DNA of 64,000 bases from Ascaris suum (taxonomy: Eukaryota > Nematoda > Chromadorea > Rhabditida > Ascarididae), in NCBI GenBank assembly GCA_013433145.1, contig CM024180.1, positions 3,375,001-3,439,000 on the forward strand, given 5' to 3'. Each line of letters starts with the position of its first letter. The first letter of the stretch is position 1. Under the pieces are notes generated by a model. The model saw only the letters and a list, made by a program, of their open reading frames with translations, was not told the origin of the DNA and searched no databases. The position numbers and the translations under genes are program-made. This document shows, piece after piece, positions 15,201-36,116 of the stretch.

Positions 15201-15775
15201 AAGCATCTGTAAACAACCCAGCTGCATCACCCGATGCGCCTGAGAAAGACAGCATAAGACGTACGAAGGGTACAGTGAAAGTTTTGCACGATTGGTTGCT
15301 CGGCTGGTTGGTGTTATGTGGGTGGGTGGATGAGAGATCGACCAGCCGGGTGGTTTGTGTAATGGACGTTCTCGTTGAAATGAGACAACAATCAACACAT
15401 TACTCACAGGCAATGAAAATCGATTTGCAGTGAATTGGGATGGAAAGTGACCGCGTCGATGAGGATATCCTTATGTGTTACTCGAACCACGTGCTGCTCG
15501 GGCGATAACTTGTAATCGCCGTACTTCAACGAGTCTGCAAATCAAAAAAAATTTAATCAGCTATTTATGCAATAAATATTGACGGAATATTACACAATAA
15601 GAATTTAATTATCGCAGTCGTTTTGGAAAACAAACAAATAAAATCGAGAAGTACACAAAACGTAACAAAGACGACATCCCACCAAAAATTTTAAGGAATC
15701 AACAACCCTACAAATCACCTCTGTTTTATAAACTAAATAACACATTTTACCTGAGCCGTACGTTATGCTTTTCAT
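917..15775 (-). CDS. USP19: USP19-like ubiquitin carboxyl-terminal hydrolase (17 exons, 3' end off window)
   Basis: Deubiquitinating cysteine protease of the USP/UBP (C19) family. Exons in coding order: 15751-15775, 15408-15534, 13967-14206, 12677-12946, 11438-11591, 10880-11015, 10342-10475, 8884-9045, 8177-8284, 7601-7711, 7072-7155, 6108-6202, 4405-4572, 3740-3892, 3283-3457, 1764-1911, 917-1014. All junctions keep phase, giving 796 codons. Order of parts: CS/p23-like domain (residues about 20-130), Ser/Pro-rich linker, Cys box [12 protein letters not shown], the QHDAHEF region, the first CPRC of the fingers, then a MYND finger inserted in the catalytic core. A MYND finger inside the core together with an upstream CS domain is the USP19 architecture. 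In vertebrates USP19 works with HSP90 and in ER-linked protein quality control. The second CxxC, the His box and any C-terminal membrane anchor are not in the window. Family assignment is firm. Weaker points are the 11015 acceptor, the 3283 donor and the start codon. Confidence 0.9.
1764..1911 (-). CDS. USP19: USP19-like exon 16
   Basis: Acceptor TTATTTCAG, donor GTTAGT. It encodes [18 protein letters not shown], then [15 protein letters not shown] and LVDTH. The LFIVRRL strand corresponds to the FFIYKID strand of USP19 that restarts the catalytic fold after the linker. Joining to exon 17 recreates a Glu codon (DTH-E-PLDIP). Confidence 0.75.
3283..3457 (-). CDS. USP19: USP19-like exon 15, post-MYND and Asn/Ser-rich linker
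   Basis: Acceptor ATTTGCAG. It begins [13 protein letters not shown], matching the conserved YSVSVFQPP of USP19. A run of six Asn and a Ser/Asp/Asn-rich low-complexity stretch follow. The frame reaches a stop at about 3259, but the protease is unfinished there. A GTTCGC donor at 3282 gives the correct phase 0 for exon 16. That donor is weak, so the 3' boundary is uncertain. Confidence 0.8.
3740..3892 (-). CDS. USP19: USP19-like exon 14, MYND finger second part
   Basis: It encodes [15 protein letters not shown], the final CQ..HW..H...C of the MYND finger. [20 protein letters not shown] follows, matching the USP19 segment after MYND. The phase fits only if the intron begins TGCAG/GCAAGT, a GC-AG donor. 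Confidence 0.92.
4214..4241. repeat. Short inverted repeat in a USP19-like intron
   Basis: Perfect 11-bp arms (ACATTCCACGC and its complement) flank a 6-nt loop. It lies within intron 13. No function is evident. Confidence 0.6.
4405..4572 (-). CDS. USP19: USP19-like exon 13, MYND finger first part
   Basis: Acceptor TTATAG, donor GTATGA. It encodes [16 protein letters not shown], then [20 protein letters not shown] and DALYCK. These supply the first two Cys pairs and the YC of a MYND zinc finger. The finger is completed in exon 14, with the split CGG codon restoring KRECQ. Confidence 0.93.
5943..5970. repeat. (GT)n tract followed by a 15-bp G run
   Basis: A short GT dinucleotide run passes directly into fifteen consecutive G, in intron 13 of the USP19-like gene. 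Confidence 0.9.
6108..6202 (-). CDS. USP19: USP19-like exon 12, ubiquitin-like insert
   Basis: Acceptor CTATTTCAG, donor GTGAGC. It encodes [20 protein letters not shown], then a run ending STDPLY. It lines up with the USP19 LRLAEV-N-H-VF-P segment and runs on as [10 protein letters not shown] in exon 13. Confidence 0.9.
7072..7155 (-). CDS. USP19: USP19-like exon 11, ubiquitin-like insert
   Basis: The 28 codons encode [20 protein letters not shown] and LVHVPTKS. This matches the USP19 insert with a strand, then a helix of SEVLD-LSQ-V type. Acceptor ATATTTCAG, donor GTGAGT, phase 0 at both ends. Confidence 0.88.
7601..7711 (-). CDS. USP19: USP19-like exon 10
   Basis: The 37 codons begin [16 protein letters not shown], the standard USP strand after the first CxxC (VS-TFDPF--L-VP-P). 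A KPIK end leads into a ubiquitin-like insertion. Acceptor GTTGTAG, donor AAG/GTACAC. Confidence 0.92.
8177..8284 (-). CDS. USP19: USP19-like exon 9, first CxxC of the USP fingers
   Basis: The 36 codons encode [20 protein letters not shown], then [12 protein letters not shown] is the first zinc-binding CxxC of the USP fingers subdomain. Donor CAG/GTAGGT; acceptor GTCTTTAAG. Confidence 0.93.
8884..9045 (-). CDS. USP19: USP19-like exon 8, QHDAHEF region
   Basis: Acceptor TGTTATAG, donor GAG/GTAAGC; 54 codons in phase 0. It contains [19 protein letters not shown] and [14 protein letters not shown], the best-conserved USP block (QQDAxEF, then LLDxLHEDLN). The family's second Gln is His here, as in USP19-type enzymes. 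Confidence 0.95.
9126..9207. repeat. (TA)n microsatellite, about 82 bp
   Basis: Uninterrupted TA dinucleotide array in intron 8 of the USP19-like gene. Confidence 0.97.
10342..10475 (-). CDS. USP19: USP19-like exon 7, protease domain
   Basis: Acceptor ATTTTTAG, donor AAG/GTAAGT. It encodes [19 protein letters not shown], then [15 protein letters not shown]. This follows the USP19 pattern NPLG-GGRLA and a W..(H/R)AF-P-K motif after the Cys box. Confidence 0.93.
10880..11015 (-). CDS. USP19: USP19-like exon 6, catalytic Cys box
   Basis: It contains [18 protein letters not shown], the USP Cys box; the Cys of GNTCF is the nucleophile. [14 protein letters not shown] follows. Donor ACTG/GTTTGT. 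The 5' boundary is set at a plain TTTCTTGAG acceptor because only that site gives phase 0 from exon 5. The coding frame itself is certain; the exact acceptor is less so. Confidence 0.92.
11438..11591 (-). CDS. USP19: USP19-like exon 5, Ser/Pro linker
   Basis: Acceptor TTCGTTCAG, donor AAG/GTGAAT. It encodes [18 protein letters not shown] and a polyproline stretch (KPPPPLPLM), ending in phase 0. The linker continues straight from exon 4, with the AGG codon split across the junction. Confidence 0.8.
12118..12243 (-). other. Open frame with splice acceptor inside intron 4 of the USP19-like gene
   Basis: After a TTCTAAACAG acceptor, 41 codons stay open with protein-like content: [20 protein letters not shown], then [16 protein letters not shown]. 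There is an internal CAG/GTGCTG donor. Its frame does not fit between exons 4 and 5, which join perfectly without it. It could be an exon of another transcript, a poison exon or chance. I do not recognise the peptide. Confidence 0.25.
12677..12946 (-). CDS. USP19: USP19-like exon 4, Ser/Tyr/Pro-rich linker
   Basis: Acceptor ATAATTTAG, donor CAG/GTGAAC. The 89 whole codons are rich in Ser, Tyr, Pro and His, with HHHPP, a [12 protein letters not shown] stretch and an [10 protein letters not shown] end. There is no known domain, so it is probably a disordered linker between the CS domain and the protease. Both junction phases fit the neighbouring exons exactly. Confidence 0.8.
13967..14206 (-). 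CDS. USP19: USP19-like exon 3, CS domain second half
   Basis: Acceptor CTTTACAG, donor GTAAGT. It contains [18 protein letters not shown], then [16 protein letters not shown]. This parallels the end of the USP19 CS domain (a W, then EPEQC, then a K/R-rich strand and a closing Q-x-W). A Ser-rich linker starts after the W. CS domains of this kind bind HSP90 or partner proteins. Confidence 0.9.
15408..15534 (-). CDS. USP19: USP19-like exon 2, CS domain first half
   Basis: Acceptor TTTGCAG, donor GTGAGT. It encodes the first strands of a CS/p23 fold, with [16 protein letters not shown] followed by LQIDFHCL. This matches the segment of USP19 CS domains leading to the FTLIFQTRD-like strand. The phase 2 end joins exon 3 as [11 protein letters not shown]. 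Confidence 0.85.
15751..15775 (-). CDS. USP19: USP19-like exon 1 (start codon)
   Basis: The 25-nt start exon encodes MKSITYGS plus one base and ends at a CTCAG/GTAAAA donor. Its phase 1 end joins exon 2 to give [11 protein letters not shown]. The ATG lies 7 bp after a TTATTTCAG acceptor. That site is either the end of an intron behind a 5' exon I cannot see, or a spliced-leader trans-splice site. The start is inferred; an upstream coding exon would change it. Confidence 0.5.
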
Positions 15776-15784
15776 GGTGCGACT
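15776..15784 (-). promoter_or_regulatory. Possible trans-splice acceptor before the USP19-like start codon
   Basis: The sequence read on the minus strand is an AATTATTTCAG acceptor, seven bases, then ATG. Nematode mRNAs that receive a spliced leader typically have such an acceptor a few bases before the start codon. It could equally be the cis acceptor of a non-coding or coding 5' exon. Confidence 0.35.
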
Positions 15785-15789
15785 GAAAT

Positions 15790-26372
<10,583 letters not shown>

Positions 26373-26439
<67 letters not shown>
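26373..26439. repeat. (TA)n microsatellite, about 67 bp
   Basis: Uninterrupted TA dinucleotide array. Confidence 0.97.
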
Positions 26440-26443
<4 letters not shown>

Positions 26444-27167
26444 CATAGCCGCTAATTGCTCAAAGCGTTTCCGACTTGGTTTTATAGCTGCCCTCACAAT
26501 TCCCTCGTTCCAATGCAGCATGCGTATAAATATATTGTCGAAATATACAAAACTATTGCGCTCTTAACTTACGAAAAAACTGGAATACGCATGCCACATA
26601 GCTCAACCAACTAATTCAATGAGAACGCAGCTGGGAACCTAGACCCTCTCCCTCTTCCACCCTTAGGTTCAAAAATATTTCGAGGAAAATAAAAATATTA
26701 TTTTCAAGATTTTCGGGGAGCGAAAAGTCTCTTCTACTCTGTTGCTGAAATGTGCAACTTCCTACTCGGTCCACAGGACTTCCAAACTGTTTTCGCCTAA
26801 AACTCCCAAGATCCCACCAAAAGAAGCTTAGCTAGAATTGTTTCCCTACTTCAAATAACCCCAAAAGGTGATAGCTGTCACCATTTTTTTCTATTTTTTG
26901 CTCTTCTCACATGCTATAACATTTGAAGATTCCAATATTTCATATATTGCTTTCTTCTCTCACGTCAAAATTGTCATCTATTTTTCTTCCTTTCATTCAC
27001 TGCTTCAACGACTTTTCCTTCTATATTTTCCTTCCCACTCACTACCTCGAGATTGTTTTGTTTTCTGCGAACAATCATTTTTACCACTACTACCAAACAA
27101 GCATACTATACAACGATTCTCCTTTCAAGCTTTTCAACCTCCAAAGAAAACAGTTTGAAGAGAGTAG

Positions 27168-27252
27168 TGTTAAGTGACGACTGCGGAAGGGGGCCTCCTT
27201 GGCAGCGAAGGTAGCTGCCAAGGAGGCCCCCTTCCGCAGTCGTCACTTAACA
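27168..27252. repeat. Perfect 39-bp inverted repeat with 7-nt loop
   Basis: The arms are 27168-27206 and 27214-27252, exactly complementary over 39 bp. The loop GAAGGTA is at 27207-27213. The stem core is GC-rich (GGGGGCCTCCTTGGCAGC) in an AT-rich setting. A transcript would fold into a perfect hairpin. No coding capacity and no flanking target-site duplication were seen. Confidence 0.95.
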
Positions 27253-29379
27253 ATGCAACTTCCTCTTGCTATAATATCACACCATAAAACTCCAAAATCT
27301 CAGTAAATTAAACACTCACCTAAATAAATTGTGTTCAAGCACTTAATATATGAACTTTAATAGTAATTAAGGAAAAAGGAAGCTAGATATCAGGTGAAAC
27401 TACAGGGTAGAAATGAGGAAAGAGAGACATAAAAAAGTGTCAGCCTTGAACGTTTACATTTTTATGGCTGACCGTGGTTAGGTCTAGTCATAACGTTCCC
27501 CACAGCTATTAGGATCTGGCTACTGGTAATATATGAGCAGCCCAGGTAGCGAGTTGCAAAGACTAAAAACTATCAAACAGAGAAAAAAAAATTCATTAAG
27601 TGTATACTGGGAGAAGTAAAAAACGATTGCGAATCATAGTGAGAAAGATAAGGATGAAGAAAATAAAGGCAAGAATAAACTGAGGATAAGAAGAGAATTG
27701 CATACGGAATGACAAATGAATAAACATAACAATCAGCTGCTTCATTTTTCGCTATTTTTTGTTACATACATCGCTCTTCGATCTTTTTTCCTACGTAAAA
27801 CTAACACCACGAATAAGGTTCCAAATCAATGACAGTCTCAATAAACTCTATGCACGATATGTTACAATACCCATCGTTGCCCGACAACTCGAAATCCAAA
27901 GCTTCCGGTTATATTTTCAAAATTGGGCCGAGCATGGAAAATGCCAAAAAAACAGAAACATTATAATGACGTCACCAAGTCCACTTCAGGCAGATGTAAG
28001 GGTGCTCTGCAAACAACACATAATTTATTTGAAAGCTCGTGCAATGCCACCATTAAAAGCTTAGCCCCTGCTCATAACACCTCGTGTCAATCCCGACCTT
28101 CCCACTGAACGCAGAGCACAACGACAATGTTATGAATATATCGCTGCAAAAGTAAAAAATGCAACTAATATACGTGCCATATAACGCTGCGAAAAGCCCA
28201 CAGCATTATAAATTTCCTGGGGACTTCAAATTGCGTAGCAAGTGAAAAAACGATAGGTTCTTCTCCAAGACTTTTGCAGAGCACAACGACGACGTACATT
28301 CTTCTAGTACATGAATACAACTGTTTTATAAGAGATCGCGACAGCGGCTTACTGGATGCAAGAGAAATGAAGCGAGCGGATATTTTTCTTAACGGCTTAC
28401 AGCAAGTTGAATCGGATGTGGGAGGACACTCCTGTCACGGTGGAACACATCCAATTTAACGCAACATATGGAAGCCACTAATTCTATGCACATCATAAAC
28501 CTCAATTCCACCCATTTATCATCCTCCTCAATGGAAAATACCTACGACAGATAAAACCTCCCAACGGAAATATCAAAAAAACTCAAAAAACATAAACGTT
28601 TCCTCCGCCAGAGGATTCTCCTTCGAGACATCACTGCTCGAATTTTCATTCCCCTTCCAGAAGGTGACCTTGACTCAGATATCACAGACAATCATAATCG
28701 CCACTGGCAGAGACAGCCAATAAAGCAGCGAGTCTAAATTTCCTTCTCGGTGCAGCAAAATGAAAAAAAGACGAAGCAGAGGGCTAGAGAGGAAGGGTAA
28801 CAAGGAGACCGACCTGGCGAAATCACCGAACAACAGTTGAAAGACCAATAAAGGCCACTGCATATTGAGAAGAACATTTATAAGTACTCCTCTATTTGTC
28901 GCTCGCTTCAACATTAGTTTCTTCAACTGTGTTATCGAACTGAGAATTCCAGAAAATACGTCCACTGAGACGATGAACGAAATCGCCCAAACACTCTCTA
29001 TGACGCGTTAATAGGACTACAGAGATCGAACTTGGAATCACACAAGATGAGATATATCATAGAGGAAAGAGAGGAGACCACTAGTGGGAAAAAGATGCGC
29101 GAATGGGTGAGATATTCGATTCAAGCGTTTGTTGGCTGGATACATTAAAAACTCTATTATAAGTGTTCAATGAAAAATAAAGGCAAATTCCCCAAAGAGA
29201 AGGCAGCAAGGGCTCACCAGTCGATATCAGGCACACCTCCTGGGGCTGTTCATCTTCCTCGAAATCCATGCCCGCATCTGAAGGATTTCAAACATCATAA
29301 AACAATACTAAATCTTCAATGAAACTATGCCACAATGTGTTAAGGCAGTGTGTAACGATCAATGAACGTTGCTTACAGG

Positions 29380-29440
29380 TAGAGACGAACCTGCGACCTC
29401 TTGCCTGCTGCGCAAATCCTTTACCACTCCTACCCAGCAG
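29380..29440 (-). repeat. tRNA-derived SINE-like or tRNA pseudogene fragment
   Basis: On the minus strand an A-box-like TAGGAGTGGTAAAGG (29418-29432) is followed by a B-box-like GCAGGTTCGTCTC (29382-29393), with tRNA-like spacing. The arms do not form a full cloverleaf that I can see, so it is not called as a tRNA. Confidence 0.4.
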
Positions 29441-30374
29441 CACTCTCTTAACGTTCCATCAGCGGCAGATTTGAAACGTATCACGCTGAGAGTGTCTTTA
29501 GTATGAAGTAATTTTATAACTTCACAGCTATCCAACGAACAATGCTAGACAAAAGGGAATCACTAATCGAAAATAAAGCATAGTCGAGCTTCGCAGAAAA
29601 AGCACCAATACACGCTGGAGAACGAATGCTCAGTACTAAATCAAGCAAACAGCACTTTCCCTGCAGCACTTCAATTCAAATTACACAGGTGTGAGACTGT
29701 TGTGTTTACCCGTTCACCTTCGACGCTCGTTAACGACTCACCTCTTCATGGCATGCGAAATACTAATTAATGAAAAAAATAACAAAGTAGCGAAAGACGT
29801 TACATCTTAAGTACTGTCTAGACTCGTCGTAGGGACCCTTAAGCAACCTTATTTTAACTGTGCTGGAACGCTCTTGCTAGAGTGCTCAAGCTGAGTACTC
29901 GCAGTTACCGATTGATTTCGTTGATTAGAGTTTCATTGCGGAAGTGCTTTCATCAGTTTCATTTCACTGCGATCTCATAAACACTGACGAATATAGCTTC
30001 TTTCCTTATAGATAAGCAGAGTCACAATCGACACGAAAACAACGAATTAAAAGCGAGAAGCACACAGTTCCTTTCGTTCTAAAATTTTGGCAAGGTAAAA
30101 CAACAACACTAAACTCAGGTGAGTGAACATTGACCATTTTTATGGTGGAGGGACGGATGAAGTGAAGTATTTTTCAAGCGGGCCCGCATCAGAAAGCACG
30201 AGGGATCCATTGTTCAGGCGATGCTATAATTGACCAGGACACTTAACAATGGAAACTGACCTGACTGTGAATGTTGCTCGTCCAAGGCATCGTCAAAGAC
30301 ATCGTCGTCGGAGATATGCTGTCTTTCACTGCCGTCGAGACCCTCATTAGAATGGGTGCTATCCTCCTCGCTCA

Positions 30375-30586
30375 TTATATACCCCTGTCACAATGTGCTG
30401 CAATAATAGGTTCATTTCAATCACTAGCTATTCTTAGTGGTGTACTTCGATGACGCTTGCTATTGGATTGAATACAGCATTTATATACCCCTGTCACAAT
30501 GTGCTGCAATAATAGGTTCATTTCAATCACTAGCTATTCTTAGTGGTGTACTTCGATGACGCTTGCTATTGGATTGAATACAGCAC
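30375..30586. repeat. Tandem duplication, 106-bp unit, two copies
   Basis: The segment from CCCCTGTCACAATGTGCTGC to GGATTGAATACAGCA occurs twice in direct tandem with a period of 106 bp and almost no differences. The duplication must be recent, or it is an assembly artefact. Confidence 0.95.
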
Positions 30587-33500
30587 TGTCGCATTATACG
30601 GTGTTCCTATCAACTCTACTGTCGGATACACGTGTTCTGATCAATTCAATCGTCAGGTACACGGTGTTCTAATCAATTCCACCACCACAGTTTCACAGAT
30701 TATCCCTGACAACTAAAAGAAAACCTCGTTTCTAAGCACAAGTCCAATGCATTGGCATTCTTTCTTTCAAGAACTCTCACGATTTCATTGAACGCCCTCA
30801 TTTCACAAATTGAGGCCGAACGTTTTGAAGGAAGATTCTCGGGAGTGTACAAAGCCACATCTACAAATTTCAATATTGTCTCGAAGCAGCATATCCTCTA
30901 TTCTAAGTAAATATTTCTAAATAAGCGGTGCCCAGTGCATTCTCTGCGATGAAATTCCGCGGACTTACAATTCGGTAGTGGTGCTCCAGTTATCTGGAAT
31001 GTTACACATAGCGGTGAACGGATCTTTAAACCATCAGTTACCACAAATTTCGAACTGGGAAGGAGAGGGGGAGGGATGGATAAACTCTCGTTGCATTCGA
31101 GTAAATAAAGTGTAATCAGAAGAATTTGCAATGTGACTTCATTGATACTCTTCACGGATGTGTATAGCAAATACAGCTTTGGATATAGGATGCCATATGC
31201 AACAAAGCAGCACTTCCAATCTCATCGACACATTGCCCCTTCCCCCTTCCTCCCGACTCCACCCTGCCTGCATCAGCAAACATACTTCAACTTTGCATAT
31301 TTTTCATCACAATCCACCACATTGCTGCATCCCAGCAAACTCCCAGATAGGAAATAAAGTTTGTTCATCTCCTCTTCCCCAATCATCTGCTGGAGGTGTT
31401 GGGGCTTCCGAAAAGTTTCATTCAGACTTAGCATCACACATCACGCTCGAATTGATGCACGAGGGATGCGACATGCAGTTGAATTTTTTGAAGCGATGCT
31501 CGAATCGCCAAAGAAAACTCTATCAAACTAAGTGAGGTAGAAGAGGGGGAACTTTCGGTGAGTATTCAACGTTCATATACACTGCAAGCAAAAAAGAGAG
31601 GTGTGAAAGTGTCGAGAAAGTGAGATATATTTATTGAGTGTGCGGATCTATCTGAGTAGGAAGTAAACCTTTTAAATGTGATTAATTAAATAAATAAAAT
31701 ATGATACTCGATTCGCAATAACGGACTATCTCGAACACCGATAGGCAAGGAGCAAGTATCAGCAGCCGGACACCTCATCGAAGCTTCAACTTCACCGCAG
31801 TCTGCACATTCCGCTTTCATTTTGCAGTTAACGAGACGGATTGGAGAAGAGCAACGTGGGTGTGTGGAGAATTATACAGTAAAAAACTGTGGGGAGTTAC
31901 TTAAATATAAATAAAAATGAAATTGACATAAAATAACCACGACGACTGGTCTCACATGGGCGCCAGCACTTCTAGCCTGGTCATGATGGTTAGAGGTAGA
32001 CCACCATATTAAATAAAACCAAGGATTACAACCGCATCCAAGAAATGGGTGTCGTACTTCAATTTCCTGAAGCCATCAACTCAGCATACAGCTGACATCA
32101 TTCAGTAGTCTGGAGCATAAAAACGCTTAGAAACTCAAATGTACAAAAAGGACACCATTTATTAATTTGCCGAGTGTGACATATCAACTTTTGCACAAAG
32201 AAACCAGTTGCAGTAAAAGTGGAAAAACGTTAGCGAGATAAACAACTTCGCAAGTTCTTTTCTTTGCCTACAACCATCTCATCTTATGAACGCATCGGCA
32301 ACAATGCGCTAAAACTTGCATTAGTTGGAAGACTTTAGAACGCAAGCATAAGATGGCTCAGTAAAACAGGCTAAATTCCCACCTGTTCGGGCAACTTAAT
32401 ATGAGCCAGCGAGCACCGAAATTGGGTGCAACTTATTTCTAAACGGTTTGCGTGTGCAATTTTATGATATGAGGCAACGTTTCGTTCCGGAATGAAGATG
32501 GGGAGGAGTACGGCAGGTGCAACTCCTTATAGGACAGGAATGTTGTTGGGCACTAAGCAATTGGTCTGCAGTTTACATTGGCGCTTGAAATGAAACATGT
32601 TAACGATTCAAAAAAAAATGTTATCCACGTGAGAACCTGACCTTACATACCCTCGAGTCATGAATCAAACCGGACCGCGTTCCCTTTCTGGAATGCACTT
32701 AATGTGTAGTTTGAGACGCCGCAGTTAAAGTCAGACCTCCACTGCACGCCTAAAAATCCACAAATTTCACCGAGACTCAAATGAGGACGCGCAACAGGTA
32801 CACACACCCTCCCCCACATACAGCAACATACCAGTAATCCGACCGACTTTCACCACCACATACAAAAACACAGTCGACGCAATGACGCTTCTTGAATGAG
32901 ATTTGAGATGCAAATTTCATTATTTCGAGAGACTTAATGCAACTCTGGCTGGAAAAAAAAGATATGCAGAAAAGTAGAAAAAGTAAATAAAAGACGTCAC
33001 CGTTGGAGAAGTCTCGAACAATGGATCAAGGGGAAGGAGATCCAATCATAAAATAAAAATAAAAATTTAAACCCTTTGAAAGAAGCGATCCGTCATTGGA
33101 ATCAGAATCCAAGAAAGAAGCATTTTCCAAACGGCGATATCTCGTCACTGAGTAAATTCCATCCCGCTTTTCATTGTCTCAATGCCAAACACTACGGTAG
33201 CGCTTATAGCGTTAAAAACTTCAAATTTCGTCATATTTTGCAGCCCTTTTCAACTAATATACCGCCTGGACATGTACCCAGATTTTTATGAGGGGAAGTA
33301 TCAGTTCGGGGAATTGAAGCTCGTCTCGATAAATTGCACGTTTTAATTATTTTTTTAAGTGGAAGGTGGTAAAAACATCCGGGCTGTGCTGAGAACTCCT
33401 CGATCCAAAAACCGAAGAAAAATACCAGCATTCCAATTTATGTTAGCGATTGGGCGCTTAAAGCATGAAGAGATTAATTCGTTTATTTATTTGGCAGATT

Positions 33501-36098
33501 ATGAAACCGGTTGGTCATATGGTCGGAAATCAAAAAAGCGCATATCGCGCCAGCTTGGTTAGTGCGCTTTTCTACTTTATTACAAAGCATTCATTGAAGC
33601 AGTTTCTAGAAAATTGATTAAGGATTCCAAAATTTAAAGCACAATCAGAAAAATTGTTTTTAGGTGAATGGGAATTTGCATATGTTTCTAGCTTAAAATA
33701 TAAAAATCTCTATAGTTATGGCGTCATTCGCTAGGACTTTTGATGGGCGGGATATGTTTCTTCAATATCGGACCTTTCTTCGATTGTTGGTTTCCGACTA
33801 GTCCGGAAATGGTCGATTCAAAAATTGCAGATTCCGGAAATGGTGAGCTCGAAATCACTGTTAGCTTTTGCCCATTTAAAGTAACTGCGACACTCAGCTG
33901 CACTCTTTGGATTGTAAATGTTGCTCCGCTTCATCAGATATAAATGAATTGTTAGATTCGCTTTGCACAGTTTCTAACCGAGAACAAAACACTCCACATA
34001 TTCGCCTAAGACGGGAAGCTGAATGAACGCCAATGAATCGGAGGTTTGGCACAGGACTCCGATTTGAGATTCTTGCCGATAAAGAGCGCCAACGATTCAA
34101 AAATTATCAGTGGTATTCAGAAGAATTCAGAGACTCCAGAATATTACAATAAAATTCAGACAAAAATATGCTTATTTTTTGCTTAGAGGAATATATATGT
34201 GAAATAAACTTTTTCATGCACAGAACACTGCTTGATAGATGAATAAACTTTTCTATGCAGTGAAAAACGATCGAGAGTTTGCAAAAACATAGACCAACTA
34301 TGTCAGTTTCCGTTTGAGTAAGAAATATCTTCAGATTCTTTCCAAATATCAAAGGATGCGACATAGTGCATCTTACGTTAATCGTCCTATCCTTGCGCGA
34401 AAGGAATCTGGCACAGGTGCACTTCTTTGCACTTCCGAAACTCCGACGCTGCGAGGGAATCTGACAGACGTTCGCTTCTTTAGCATACCGACGCTTCGTT
34501 CAGAATCATAGGAAAGTGACATCGGTAACCGACTGGAAGCACTCGCCCGCAGTCGAAATTCGGTTGAAAGCGACCGAATTCGGAAAATATGGGTCAGCAA
34601 ATTCGTTCCGTAAAAGTCGACCCAATTCCCATTTTTCAACCGAAATCGAAAGATCACAATCACTGTTCGAGTTACAGAGGAACAACTAATATACCTGAAG
34701 AGTATCAGACTCAGCTCCTCGCAACCATTTAATTCGTTTTGTTGACAGCGACGCTGTCGCATCTTCGAACATCATCGAATTCACGGGGCATCGGATCCAC
34801 CTGAGGTATGCTGTCACTGATATGCGGCGCATAGTGCATTCAGCACGCTGGTCGTGGGCACTCCCACAACAGCAAAAACTCTTATGACGTTATTGTCGGT
34901 GGCAGCCAAATGTTTTTGGATGGAGTACCACTGTGGTTACAGCCTACATTCCATGAGATTTGCATATAAGGAGTCTCAGTCACTTGGTCGATATTCGAGG
35001 GAAATCGCAGCCAGACGGGGAGAATGCTCCCACTCTCCGATGCTATCGTCCAGTGAACGCTATCCACATTCAACGAGTTTCTTTATATATATGCACGCTT
35101 TTTTCTCTTATATGCACATAAAATTAAATACGGTGCCATCGAGCCCTTCCTTTCTTCTTCCAGCAATTCCTCTCGAGAAAATATTTTCCAAGCAACGATG
35201 TTTTATTCCACTTGTGGTCTCAAATCCCGGAACTTTGCACCTGGTCATTTTTGCATTTGCACCTGGTTTTCCTGCCACATCAAACCAAACCTGACCGTCT
35301 CTTTTGACATCACAAATGCTGCACATAATCGGTGTGCTCGCGTGCACGATGTGCTAGACAACGCTCAGGTGCGTACAGGTGATGCATGTGGGGTCGGGTA
35401 CGAGCTCTGTACAAGTGGCATATTCGCGTGTCTATAAGTTTCTTTGTTGAATTTTACTTATTGCCGTTTAACTGTGAAATCACTTCAATTTCCAAAAAGT
35501 TCCCATTAATGCGAGTATGTAATCAGGCCTTTCTAGCATTACAAAAATGACGACGATACCCCCCCCCCCCTCCAACTCTCTTTAAGAGCGTTGCTGAGCC
35601 TTTCTATAGGCATCATAGTGCATTTAATATGAGCGCGCTCAGTGAAAAAAGGATTTGGATATGCACGGAAGTTGTGTAAGCAGAATCGTTGAAAAGTCTC
35701 TGCTTGAAGAAGGGTGATGGAGTGCAGTGCTTGATCTCTTACTAGACAGTATTTGGGAGGCCGCCCCACATAAGCTAATGTATCCGATCCACTTCCAGCG
35801 GGTACATTTCTTCGTTTTTCTTATTTTTGTTTCAAAGATCGCATGATCCCTGACCAGTATTTGGCAGTTCTTTATTTTTGCATTGATATTAATGACAGTA
35901 AAGTAATTTGAAAGATGGGTGTTTGAACAAGTTCACTGCTTATTATTATAGCTGTATTTTCCTCTACGCAACAGCACACTCAAGATCCGTAAATCCGAAC
36001 AGCACACAAAACACTCCTCCGAGTTGCTGTATTCTTTGACCGCATACTGCAGACTGCCAGGTTAATGGATTAAATCCTATTCCTTTTTACTTTATAAA
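30587..36098. other. Gene-poor stretch
   Basis: No gene is supported. The block at about 34.3-35.4 kb has long open frames on both strands and more GC than its flanks, which could mark a decayed mobile element, but no known domain could be read there. A C12 run lies at 35559-35570. Confidence 0.45.
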
Positions 36099-36116
36099 TT
36101 GGATTCTTCAGTTTTA

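Noticed and set aside
34373..35347. Cluster of 60-146 codon open frames on both strands
   Set aside because: No recognisable family and mutually contradictory strands. Noted only as a possible decayed repeat.
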